DNA from: Pisaster brevispinus
Lineage: Eukaryota > Echinodermata > Asteroidea > Forcipulatida > Asteriidae
Direction of reading: 5' to 3'
Assembly (NCBI GenBank): GCA_023634235.1
Contig: JAMKCF010000001.1
Coordinates: forward strand, 17,990,258-18,054,257
DNA: 64,000 nt
Part shown: in pieces, positions 22,875 to 30,921 of the stretch
Position numbering within the stretch: the first letter of the stretch is position 1
How the letters are laid out: each line of letters begins with the position of its first letter
Program-made: the position numbers and the translations under genes
The notes under the pieces: generated by a model
What the model was told of the DNA's origin: nothing
What the model saw: only the letters and a program-made list of their open reading frames with translations
The model's database searches: none

Positions 22875-23966
22875 TTGAAGATTCAAATTTCGTCGATGGA
22901 GGAGTATCTGAAGAAGGTGTATTACGAAACAAACCATCCTTCTGGTTTCGGTGGTGTAGATGCTGTCTACCGCGCGGTTCAAAAAGACGGAGTGGACATC
23001 AGCAGGGAACAGATCGTTAGGTGGCTGCGTCAACAACCTACTTATACGCTACATAAACCCATCCGGAGACGTTTCAAGAGAAATCGTGTCATCGTTGGTG
23101 GGATCGATGATCAATGGCAGGCGGATCTGGTAGACGTGGCCTCACTATCTCGGTACAATGGCGGTCTGAAATTTTTACTGACGTGTATCGACATATTTTC
23201 TAAGTTCGCCTGGGTCGTGCCCCTCAGGGATAAAACGGGGACGTCGCTAATCAAAGCCTTCAAACGAATTTTACGGGATGGGCGTAAGCCCCGCCTGCTC
23301 CAGACGGATAAAGGTTCGGAGTTTACGAACCGCAAAGTTCAGAGTTTCCTGACAGAGAAGAACATTGAATTCTTTACCACCCACAACGAAACCAAGGCCA
23401 GCGTGGTTGAGCGATTTAACAGGACGCTTAAAACCAAAATGTGGAAATACTTCACGGCTCAAAACAAGTACACCTATGCAGCCGTATTACCAAAGCTGGT
23501 GTCCGCCTACAACCGCTCGTTTCACAGAAGTATAAAGAGAACGCCGGTGTCCGTCACCCCTGCAAACTCCGAAGAGGTATGGCGCACGCTGTACGGCACC
23601 CCCAATGGCAAGCGTTCCATCGTCACAGCCTTCAAGTTTAACCTTGGGGATACGGTTCGCATAAGTATGGCGGCTAGAACTTTCAGTAAGGGTTACCTCC
23701 CCAACTGGACCACCGAACTTTTTACTATCAGCGATACAATTGCACGGAACCCGCCAGTGTATAAGTTGACAGATTACGACGGCGAAGAGTTGAAGGGCAC
23801 GTTCTACGAACAAGAACTACAAAGAGTCGACAAGAAGGACGACATGTACGAAGTGGAAAAGGTTGTACGTATTAGAAAGCGTCGTGGTGTGAAGGAATAT
23901 TTTGTAAAGTGGCTCGGTTATCCCGACAAATTCAATAGCTGGGTGAGGGGGCTAGTCGGTATATAA
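22875..23966 (+). CDS. int: Retroviral-type integrase with C-terminal chromodomain
   Basis: This enzyme inserts the element and makes the 6-bp duplication. A helical N-terminal domain (residues ~8-60) precedes the DDE core: D84 in QADLVD, D145 in LQTDKGSEF and E179 in KASVVERFNRTL. An SH3-like segment (FNLGDTVRIS, ~255) follows, then a chromodomain (YEVEKVVRIRKRRGVKEYFV to NSW, ~318-357). The protein stops nine residues after the last chromodomain tryptophan region, shorter than most. A second Met at 22,896 could also start it. Its stop lies within TATATAATA. Confidence 0.93.
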   Translation: MKIQISSMEEYLKKVYYETNHPSGFGGVDAVYRAVQKDGVDISREQIVRWLRQQPTYTLHKPIRRRFKRNRVIVGGIDDQWQADLVDVASLSRYNGGLKFLLTCIDIFSKFAWVVPLRDKTGTSLIKAFKRILRDGRKPRLLQTDKGSEFTNRKVQSFLTEKNIEFFTTHNETKASVVERFNRTLKTKMWKYFTAQNKYTYAAVLPKLVSAYNRSFHRSIKRTPVSVTPANSEEVWRTLYGTPNGKRSIVTAFKFNLGDTVRISMAARTFSKGYLPNWTTELFTISDTIARNPPVYKLTDYDGEELKGTFYEQELQRVDKKDDMYEVEKVVRIRKRRGVKEYFVKWLGYPDKFNSWVRGLVGI

Positions 23967-23968
23967 TA
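23960..23968 (+). promoter_or_regulatory. TATA box overlapping the integrase stop codon (penton promoter)
   Basis: TATATAATA spans the integrase stop codon, 59 bp before the penton ATG at 24,019. Confidence 0.45.
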
Positions 23969-24018
23969 CAGGGCTTACGGACAGCCGGACGACATTTGAC
24001 GTGCGAGAGGGCTTCGAG

Positions 24019-24762
24019 ATGGATTCCTTTTACGTGACTCTCCCCAGCAACAGCAGCATGGATACCTTCCCTGATAACGCACTGAGCCACTTCAGCGTAA
24101 ATTTGCCCACTGCTCTGTCTTTCGAGGGGGAGTGGGAGGTGAGTCTCGCAGAGATTACTTACCCTCGCAGGTGGCTCAACATCGTAGAAGGTCACAACCA
24201 CATCTACTGCAACGCAGAAGAGACTGAAGGAGGTGTACATATTCACACCATTCCCGAGGGCTATTACCATACACCGGATGAAGTCCTCGCAAAGATTACA
24301 CCCCTGATTGAACACAGCGACAAAATACGCATCAAGTACAACAAATACCTTCAAAAAGTAATCGTCAGAACGGCTGAAGGCGTCAGCATTACTTTCGTCG
24401 AACGTCTGGGTCACTTGTTTGGTTTTAACAAGGCTATGGCCATCACCGGTATAGAGAAGGCACCCCACGTCGTAGATATGAAGCAAATCCACACCCTATT
24501 TGTGTACACCGACATCATCGAGTACAACATCGTCGGGGACACCAGAGCACCTCTTCTACGAAATGTGAGCGTGGAAGGCGAATATGGGGATATCATTACA
24601 AAGACGTACGACAGTCCACATTACGTACCCCTCAAACAGAAATTCCTGAACACCGTCAACATAAATATAAGAGACGACGTGGGCCATTATATTCCATTCA
24701 TCGGCGGGAAGGTCATAGTGAAACTACACTTTAGAAAGCGTCGCGCCACGTACTTCAACTGA
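24019..24762 (+). CDS. Minor capsid (penton) protein, single jelly roll
   Basis: About 247 residues from ATG 24,019 (MDSFYVTLPSNSS). The frame is open six codons further up, but only from a GTG. The opening F-x-VTLPSN, the LSFEGEWEVSLAEITYP segment and the predicted beta-rich body match the Polinton penton family, which forms the capsid vertices. The YYHTPDEVLAKI region and the LGFLFGF-like HLFGFNKAM segment are further family-like points. It lies directly upstream of the pVI-like gene and the major capsid gene. Confidence 0.85.
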   Translation: MDSFYVTLPSNSSMDTFPDNALSHFSVNLPTALSFEGEWEVSLAEITYPRRWLNIVEGHNHIYCNAEETEGGVHIHTIPEGYYHTPDEVLAKITPLIEHSDKIRIKYNKYLQKVIVRTAEGVSITFVERLGHLFGFNKAMAITGIEKAPHVVDMKQIHTLFVYTDIIEYNIVGDTRAPLLRNVSVEGEYGDIITKTYDSPHYVPLKQKFLNTVNINIRDDVGHYIPFIGGKVIVKLHFRKRRATYFN

Positions 24763-24779
24763 TTAAATCAACCGATATC

Positions 24780-25205
24780 ATGAGAGGTCGCTTCGTATCC
24801 CACCCCGGACACTATGTGGACCACTACACACGACAACTCGGACGTGGCCATCCCGTCTTTCAAGGCAGCCGCACTCAGAAAGGTTTCGGTCTTGGAAATA
24901 TATTGGGTGGACTCTTCCGAACTGCCATGCCCCTGTTCAAGCAGGGGGCTAAGACATTGGGTCGTCAAGCCCTTCGCACCGGCTTGGGAATCGCACAGGA
25001 TGCTCTAGAAGGGAAGAACATAAAAACGGCAGCGCAGTCGAGACTCAAACAGACCGGACGTCACATGGCTAGACGGATGATTCAGAATGCAGATTCCCGA
25101 CTGAACCGACCGGCTAGAAAAAATATAAAAAGAAAACGCAATCAGAAAAGAGCCACTTCCACATCTGGGAAGCGATCGAGACGATCACTGGATATCTTCG
25201 ATTAG
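24780..25205 (+). CDS. pVI-like basic virion protein with amphipathic segment
   Basis: 141 residues. After a short His/Arg-rich start comes GLGNILGGLFRTAMPLFKQGAKTLG, an amphipathic Gly/Leu/Lys stretch at residues ~37-62. The second half is very basic, with RKNIKRKRNQKR and GKRSRRS. Polintons and adintoviruses carry such a protein between the penton and capsid genes, and it has been likened to adenovirus minor core proteins. It starts 18 bp after the penton stop. A TATAAAAAG at about 25,126 inside its 3' end could serve the capsid gene. Confidence 0.75.
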   Translation: MRGRFVSHPGHYVDHYTRQLGRGHPVFQGSRTQKGFGLGNILGGLFRTAMPLFKQGAKTLGRQALRTGLGIAQDALEGKNIKTAAQSRLKQTGRHMARRMIQNADSRLNRPARKNIKRKRNQKRATSTSGKRSRRSLDIFD

Positions 25206-25229
25206 CCGCTCCGAGACTAACACTCCACC

Positions 25230-26561
25230 ATGGCACTGCTACACGACCACTCCGAAGAGTGTACAAAGAGTGAACTGGACCTCTTTTCTCTACCCCCAAC
25301 TCAGACCAGCATCGAAAAAGGACAGTACGTAGAGTACCACCCCATCTCCAATATCGCCGACGGAGGTCCCATCCAGTTTTTTGTTCCCGGTTCGACCGAA
25401 GAATACATCGATCCTTCCCAAACTCAACTCTACGTCAAGGTGAAGGTGACCAAAGCCGACGGTGCCAATCTGATCGACACGGATGTGGTCGGTCCCTGCA
25501 ATCTGCTTTTACAAACCCTCTTCAGCCAAGTTGACGTGACCCTAAATGATCGACTGATTTCTGCCTCCACTCCCACGTACCCGTACAGGGCAATGATTGA
25601 GACGTTGCTCAGTTATGACAAAGGTGCAAAGACATCGCAGCTGACGGCTTCGGGTTGGGTTAAAGATACAGCCGGCAAAATGGATAACGTCAACTGTACG
25701 GCAAGTGATGCGGAAACAAACGGGGGCTTGAAAAAGAGACGCAAACGCATCCTAAACAGTCGAGTCGTAGACCTGATCGGACCCATTCATGGCGATCTAT
25801 TCTTCCAGGACCGACACCTGATCAACGGGGTTGATCTGAAAGTAAAGCTGATTCCCAGCAGCGACGCCTTTTGTCTCATGGCTTCAGGAGAAGACCCAAC
25901 CTACAAGATAAAGATTGTGAACGCGTCGTTGTTCGTTCGGAGGGTAACGATCAGCTCTGCGGTGATGATGGGACACATGAAAGCTCTCGAAAAAGGGACC
26001 GCTAAGTATCCCCTCCGACGTGTCGTCTGTAAAATTATGTCTGTACCCCGAGGCAACCTAACACTCACTCAAGATCACGTGTTTTTGGGACAACTACCCA
26101 ATCGAATCGTGGTGGGCTGTGTATCCAACATCGCCTTTAATGGCTCGTATTCTAAAAACCCGTTCAACTTCCAGCATTTTAACGTCAACTTTGTGTCAGT
26201 GCACGTCAACGGTGAACAGATCCCCTACACCCCTCTGAAACCCGATTACGCCCAAGGAAGGAGGAACTGCGTCAGAGCCTACCACACGCTGTTCTCCGGC
26301 ATGGATAAAATGTACATGAATGAAGGCAACGACATCACTCTGGGTGACTACCCCGACGGGTATGCACTGTACGCCTTCGACCTTACCCCCGACTTGGCAT
26401 GCGGCGGACACTTTAGCTTGGTAAAGAATGGAAACCTTCGTCTTGACATGCACTTTGCCTCGCCCCTAGACGAGACCATCAACGTCATCATCTACGCCGA
26501 GTTCAATAACATCTTAGAAATTGATCAAGCTCGTAACATCATCTTCGACTACAACAGTTAG
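25230..26561 (+). CDS. mcp: Major capsid protein, double jelly roll (hexon)
   Basis: 443 residues. The N-terminal block LDLFSLPPTQTSIEKGQYVEYHP, followed by IQFFVPGSTEEYIDPSQTQLYVKVKV, is characteristic of Polinton major capsid proteins. NLLLQTLFSQVDVTLNDRLIS, GPIHGDLFFQDRHLINGVDLKVKLIPS and the closing NVIIYAEFNNILEID are further conserved segments. It builds the icosahedral shell. The frame is intact and of normal length. It is 24 bp downstream of the pVI-like gene and 11 bp upstream of the protease. Confidence 0.92.
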   Translation: MALLHDHSEECTKSELDLFSLPPTQTSIEKGQYVEYHPISNIADGGPIQFFVPGSTEEYIDPSQTQLYVKVKVTKADGANLIDTDVVGPCNLLLQTLFSQVDVTLNDRLISASTPTYPYRAMIETLLSYDKGAKTSQLTASGWVKDTAGKMDNVNCTASDAETNGGLKKRRKRILNSRVVDLIGPIHGDLFFQDRHLINGVDLKVKLIPSSDAFCLMASGEDPTYKIKIVNASLFVRRVTISSAVMMGHMKALEKGTAKYPLRRVVCKIMSVPRGNLTLTQDHVFLGQLPNRIVVGCVSNIAFNGSYSKNPFNFQHFNVNFVSVHVNGEQIPYTPLKPDYAQGRRNCVRAYHTLFSGMDKMYMNEGNDITLGDYPDGYALYAFDLTPDLACGGHFSLVKNGNLRLDMHFASPLDETINVIIYAEFNNILEIDQARNIIFDYNS

Positions 26562-26572
26562 ACGGGACGAAC

Positions 26573-27088
26573 ATGGACACCGAAGAGATAACGTCGATCT
26601 TAATGAGAGACCGCTTTACCCGTCAAGTCTTCAGGGGAGTGTTTGCGAGTGATAGATTACCCAGGCATCACCTACAACACCCCAGCGCCATCGTCATCAA
26701 CACCGATCCTTCAACCGAGCCGGGACAGCACTGGGTGGCCATTTACATCACCAGAGACGGCGTTGGAGAATATTTCGATTCTTACGGACAACCCCCGAGC
26801 CTGTCATCTATCATAACTTTTCTCAAAAGGAACACTCTTCAGACTGTACACAATCGTATAAGTCTACAGGGCCCACTGTCGGCTGTATGTGGTCAATATT
26901 CTCTGTTTTTCCTATTACACCGTTGTCGAGATATTGACATGAACACCATCGTCAGGTTTTTCTCAACCAATAACCGAGAAAACGATATTGCAGTGAACGA
27001 GTTTATCAGAAAACACTTTCCCGGTGTCAACACAAAGGTGTACGACTTGTCTTTTGTTGTTCGACAGATTTCACACCCCTTGTTATAA
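26573..27088 (+). CDS. pro: Adenain-type cysteine protease
   Basis: 171 residues. Catalytic residues line up with adenovirus protease: H53 in GQHWVAIYI, D69 in YFDSYG, Q99 in SLQG and C106 in AVCGQYS, with Gln and Cys seven apart as in adenain. It would process capsid precursors during maturation. Length is normal for Polintons and there is no break. It is the last gene of the plus-strand block. AATAAA at about 27,261 is a likely poly(A) signal for this block. Confidence 0.9.
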   Translation: MDTEEITSILMRDRFTRQVFRGVFASDRLPRHHLQHPSAIVINTDPSTEPGQHWVAIYITRDGVGEYFDSYGQPPSLSSIITFLKRNTLQTVHNRISLQGPLSAVCGQYSLFFLLHRCRDIDMNTIVRFFSTNNRENDIAVNEFIRKHFPGVNTKVYDLSFVVRQISHPLL

Positions 27089-27692
27089 AGTGGGTAGAGA
27101 GTCGTGGTAACGTCAATCATATAAAACAAAAACCGCATAGACCATGTACAATATTTGGGTTTTTTGGTTTTGTTGTGTTGGGGGGGGGGGGATTTACCTT
27201 AATTATGTTTATAAACTGTAGCGATTTGTACCGGCTGTGTTACTGAAGCGTTGTTTACAAAATAAAGTTTTTGACCACGGATATAACCCGTCTTTCGTGT
27301 TTGTTTATATCTGTTGCTCGTTGTCTCTGCAGCCTCTTTTCAAATTTCGAAGATGTTAAAACCAACCCGCCCTTAAATACCGTAATTACGTTTCAAATTT
27401 GACCTTTGGCCATTAATTTAAATAACAGGGACTCTAAAAGTTATATAAAAAAAAAAAAATAAAAAAAAATAAAAAAAAAAAAAATAAAAAAAAAAAAAAT
27501 TAAAAAAAAAATAAATAAAAAACAAACAAACAAACAAACAAACAAACAAACAGACGTTAGACACGATATAGTCGGTACCTGTTTAAAACAACTTTAATGA
27601 CAACAACTATATGTCTTACAAATCCGATTACTATTTTAACACATGAAAGTTACAAACAAAGAAAGGCGTGTTAGTTACACCATTTCCTTCAA
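27089..27692. other. Convergent intergenic region: poly(A) signals and simple repeats
   Basis: A G run at about 27,180-27,190 and an AATAAA signal for the plus strand at about 27,261. An A-rich/(CAAA)n tract lies at about 27,447-27,551. ATTAAA for the minus strand is near 27,593. Plus- and minus-strand gene blocks of the Polinton meet here. I see no gene. Confidence 0.6.
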
Positions 27693-28139
27693 TCAAGAGG
27701 CCATTACAAAAACCAACAGTCTGGTGACATTGGGAAATGAATACGAATTGAATGTTTGGGCGATATCATCGGTTTCGTTTTGCCACCCCATCAGAATATC
27801 CTGAATTGTGTCGTTTAGAGTTTCTTTGGTCAGACCCGCATGAGTGAAACCCGCGACGATCAAAAGTCGGCATACGGCGTAGAATACATCGATGATCTCA
27901 TTAGATTCAATGGATGAAACCACATGTTCATAGTGTTCCAAAACAAATTCCTCCGCACGGTACTCTGGCGTGTTTCCGAAAAACAGACAGGCGTGGTGAT
28001 CTTGGCAGGCCCAGTTCTCTTGACAACCTTCACAGGGAAGTTGTTGTTGCATATCGTACGCCCTCCGCACTATGCGATCCTTCACTATTTTACCCAGAAT
28101 CCTCTTGAGGAGTAGTCTGACTCGGGCTCTACAATGCAT
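27693..28139 (-). CDS. Cys/His-rich Polinton accessory protein, unknown function
   Basis: 148 residues from ATG 28,137-28,139; the frame is also open seven codons upstream from a TTG. A basic helical start (RARVRLLLKRILGKIVKDR) is followed by CEGC-x5-C-x2-HH-x-C (residues ~35-51), a plausible zinc site, and then helical sequence to the end. A TTTTGGCCTCAG stretch just upstream looks like a 3' splice site, so it may instead be a terminal exon of a longer transcript from the right TIR promoter. The Cys/His pattern occurs in other Polintons; no function is known to me. Confidence 0.5.
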   Translation of the reverse strand: MHCRARVRLLLKRILGKIVKDRIVRRAYDMQQQLPCEGCQENWACQDHHACLFFGNTPEYRAEEFVLEHYEHVVSSIESNEIIDVFYAVCRLLIVAGFTHAGLTKETLNDTIQDILMGWQNETDDIAQTFNSYSFPNVTRLLVFVMAS

Positions 28140-28384
28140 TAGGTCCCCGTCTGAGGCCAAAACAAAAAGGTAACGGTTAAGAGTCAGTTATCTTACTCGG
28201 GGCGTTTTTGATGTCAGTGGCGTGACCCATTCTAGTTTGTTTATAATATTCATCTGTTTGGCGTTCTGCCGCATATGGTTTCCAATATCGACCATTTTCA
28301 CCCAGAATCCTCCTGAGGAGTAGTCTGATTCGGGCTCTACCATCTGTAACATCAAAGTCTAGAGCAAAAAACACAGATTAACGG
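28140..28384 (-). pseudogene. Tandem partial duplication with a captured polB piece
   Basis: This stretch repeats the end of the PC4 coding region plus its stop (TCACGCCACTGACATC and following; compare 28,385-28,440). It also repeats the start of the Cys/His gene (GAATCAGACTACTCCTC). Between the two lies a ~58-bp stretch (28,232-28,289, minus strand) matching polB 19,513-19,572 with about eight to ten mismatches. It also contains a possible splice acceptor (TTTTTTGCTCTAG). An open frame crosses it but uses a GTG start, so I do not call a separate gene. Confidence 0.6.
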
Positions 28385-29023
28385 TTAAGAGTTAGTTATC
28401 TGGCTCAAGGTGTTATTGATGTCGGTGGCGTGACTCATCAACTCATGCCACTGCTCTTCGGTGAGGTTCAGCCCCTTCTTCCCTGCCAGCATCTTACTGT
28501 GAATTTCATTCCAGTAGTATTCTCTTATATTGACGTAGGGAAGCCCCTTGAAAAGCTTCACAGCAACAAAACGCTCACCTCCGATGGGAAACTTGACCGC
28601 CTTTCTGTCATTCTCCGCCTGGTCAGGATCTGGCTCGAATCTACGCTTTCTGCTGGGCATTTTTCCCTTCACATCCACCATCGGCACGGCGGGTGGTACA
28701 GATGCGGCGTCTTGCGCAGTACCCAACTCGATCATGGCGGCTTTCAACACGTCGGACTTGGGTTTCTTGGGTAACATCTGCTGCTCACGCTGGTGGGTAG
28801 TCACATCTTGGAGGTTCCATACGCTGTGCCGTGTGTACATGTTAAAGTAGTACACACGGCCGTTCAAACTCGCGGCCTCACGCCAACCAGCTACATACAT
28901 GTCGTGAGAAATATCACGGGTGTTTTCGGTTTCAACTCCTTCACCCATCGACGGTGGAGGTGGGTTCGGTGTCGGGCTGTAGTTCGAGGCCAAGTCGGTC
29001 TTCGTTTGAGGGAGAGCAGCCAT
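28385..29023 (-). CDS. WW domain-PC4 fusion protein
   Basis: 212 residues from ATG 29,021-29,023; the frame continues upstream into the TIR, but the TIR TATA box at ~29,110 makes this the first ATG of the predicted transcript. A proline-rich linker leads to a WW domain (GWREAASLNGRVYYFNMYTR, then SVW, residues ~50-80). A basic centre (SRKRRFEPD) and a C-terminal PC4-like domain follow (KLFKGLPYVNIREYYW, then GLNLTEEQWHEL, ~150-205). PC4 is a single-stranded-DNA-binding coactivator; WW domains bind proline-rich or phosphorylated partners such as the polymerase II tail. It may switch transcription or assist replication; that is inference. Confidence 0.75.
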   Translation of the reverse strand: MAALPQTKTDLASNYSPTPNPPPPSMGEGVETENTRDISHDMYVAGWREAASLNGRVYYFNMYTRHSVWNLQDVTTHQREQQMLPKKPKSDVLKAAMIELGTAQDAASVPPAVPMVDVKGKMPSRKRRFEPDPDQAENDRKAVKFPIGGERFVAVKLFKGLPYVNIREYYWNEIHSKMLAGKKGLNLTEEQWHELMSHATDINNTLSQITNS

Positions 29024-29104
29024 TATATCGAAGTATACGAGATATTCAGCTCTGGCTTCAATAACTTCGGTTTTCAGCGTAAGTAATGAATCCGAATACA
29101 GAAA

Positions 29105-29204
29105 TCCATCCTTTATACAACTTAATCGACCAATCAGAATAGAGTGCAGGGTCATATGAAAACAAACTTGTCCCGACGTGTTCGGAAATGGGGCGTGACG
29201 TCAC
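29105..29204 (-). promoter_or_regulatory. Pol II promoter in right TIR, driving the WW-PC4 gene
   Basis: Mirror copy of the left promoter. The TATA box reads leftward at about 29,110-29,117, with ATTGG and TGACGTCA upstream of it. Transcription would start near 29,080, about 60 bp before the WW-PC4 ATG at 29,023. Confidence 0.6.
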
Positions 29205-29439
29205 AGGCTTATAGGAATAAACTTGTCTAGACGAGGTCGATCAGAGATAAGCCATCAGAGATAGGCCATTCAACAAACAAGGCCGGGGCAAAAACAAGTC
29301 GCGCACCAACGCAGTTGATCTCTTGGACCTTGACCACACCAGATAGTGATAACGGTGTAAATAAATGACACTAAGTACTACAAATAACTCTATAACAGTA
29401 CTCGGACCTTTTCTTCTTCCTCAACGGTTTATCACACGT

Positions 29440-29945
29440 CTTGGAAGACACCGCTTTGTTTTCACTTTGTGAAAATACAAATGAGCCGTACGCGACTCGT
29501 TTGTGCTGCGTGGTTTTGTGCGCGGCGCTCCGTGATTTCAAGAAATCACTTCCGCACCGCCAACTGAGGGCAAACAATAACGGTTTGCCCTCAGTTACAC
29601 TGTCGTGAGACATGACTTCTTGCGGTGTCTTTCAGACACCGCTCAACATGATGCCATGCATCATGTTAACCCCGCGTCTCGGCCCTTCGGGCCTCAAGAC
29701 ACTGCCGTGGGCCGCACGACTCCCCACTTCGTGACTCGCCTTCATCCGGCCTGAACCCTAAAACGACTGTGGGCCGACTAGTTCACCTTTGCACCACTTT
29801 TCCTGGTGTGTAAATACACACCCCCATACCGCACGCCATTTGGTTTTTTTTTTTATTTATTTATTTATTTATTTTTTTTTTTATTTTTTTTTTTTTTTGG
29901 TGTGCAAAGTTCGTTTTTGAGTAGTGCAAACTACCCTGCACTACC
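29440..29945 (-). other. Chain of perfect hairpins in the right TIR (mirror of left)
   Basis: The same hairpins occur in inverted order. For example the 14-bp stem AACTGAGGGCAAAC lies at 29,562-29,575 and its partner at 29,583-29,596. The (A/T)-rich tract at about 29,845-29,900 separates the tip hairpin from the rest. Confidence 0.8.
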
Positions 29946-29980
29946 CAAAATTAGGTGTGTGTGACTCCAACTATACTACT

Positions 29981-29986
29981 CACCAT
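29981..29986 (+). repeat. Polinton target-site duplication, right copy (CACCAT)
   Basis: Directly follows the right terminal inverted repeat and is identical to 14,072-14,077. Joining the flanks with a single copy keeps the Helentron Rep frame open across the site. Confidence 0.95.
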
Positions 29987-30921
29987 CTAAACAGACATTT
30001 ATTGCACAACCACAGCCAACAGATGATGAAAAAGAGAATGATGAAAATGATGATAATGAAAGTGATGATGCCAAAAAAGTATTGAAGTCACTTTGGGTTG
30101 CATTAAAAGATGAAGAAAACCAACACATGACAACTAGCGAATTGTTTGAGCATATTGGTATTACACAAGAGGAATTTAAGGGCAACAATGTGTTACGCAA
30201 GAAAACCACTATTGTACTGAAAAGACAACCACAGGATGTTTGGGTGAATTTGTACAATCCTCATTTGATAAGATGTTGGAATGCAAATATGGTTATTCAG
30301 TTTATCTGTGATGTGTATGCTTGTGTGGCCTACATAGTATCGTATATGGCTAAAGCTGAACGTGAAATGGGTGTTTTGTTGTCACATGCTCAGAGTGAGG
30401 CACAGAAAGATAATTTAGATGCAAAACAGAGTATGAAGAAACTTGGTTCTGTGTATCTGCATAATCGTGAATTATCAGCACAAGAAGCAGTGTATCGGGT
30501 CTGTGGTTTGAGATTGAAAGAAGGATCTAGAGAAGTACAGTTTATACCTGTTGGTGAGAATCCTGTCAGAATGAGTTTACCGATAAGTGTGATTAAAAGT
30601 AAATGTGATGGAGATAATGACATATGGATGACGAGTAGAATTGATCGATACCTTGGAAGGCCAGATACTGAGGAATTTGAGTCAATGTGCTTAGGAAAAT
30701 TCTGTTCAGAGTATAGAGTAATATATACAGGCAGTAACAAAACCAAAGGAGAAAATAAAAGGAAACGGTTGTCAGTTCAGACATTAAAGAATCATTTAGG
30801 TTATATACAGAAGCGAAGTCGAAGTGATCCAGCAATCATTAGATACCCTAGATTTTCAGTTGTCAAATGTTCAGAGAAATACTATCAGTGTCCTTCAATT
30901 ATTTCTGCCATATCGTGTTGA
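29987..30921 (+). pseudogene. Helentron Rep C-terminal part with catalytic tyrosines
   Basis: Continues the Rep reading frame interrupted at 14,077. It has [19 protein letters not shown], then [12 protein letters not shown], and [19 protein letters not shown], whose paired Tyr followed by Lys is the nicking-tyrosine motif of Helitron Rep proteins. [12 protein letters not shown] follows. Copy B has the same block at 56.16-57.0 kb. The frame is open to 30,921, then shifts. Confidence 0.8.

Larger units (their letters stand above)
14078..29980 (+). mobile_element. Polinton/Maverick (adintovirus-like) element, complete, 15,903 bp
   Basis: Complete element with terminal inverted repeats beginning AG and a 6-bp target duplication. 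Plus-strand genes in order: polB (three exons), packaging ATPase, two small proteins, integrase, penton, pVI-like protein, major capsid protein, protease. Minus-strand genes at the right: a Cys/His protein and a WW-PC4 protein, converging with the plus-strand block at about 27.1-27.7 kb. No frame of the core set is broken. The gene set is that of self-synthesising virus-like transposons, able in principle to make both DNA polymerase and capsid. It is inserted in the Rep gene of Helentron copy A. Confidence 0.95.
29053..29980 (-). repeat. Polinton right terminal inverted repeat
   Basis: Reverse complement of the left repeat, 928 bp, ending in ...CTATACTACT at 29,980. It has one copy of the (AAAT)n-flanked motif where the left has two. 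The promoter within it points into the element toward the WW-PC4 gene. Confidence 0.95.

Noticed and set aside
28177..28374. Separate minus-strand gene between WW-PC4 and the Cys/His gene
   Set aside because: It has only a GTG start and is made of duplicated pieces plus a polB fragment in the wrong frame.
29024..29155. Upstream extension of the WW-PC4 frame into the TIR
   Set aside because: The TIR TATA box at ~29,110 lies within it, so those codons would be mostly upstream of transcription. The same stretch in the left TIR leads to no gene.
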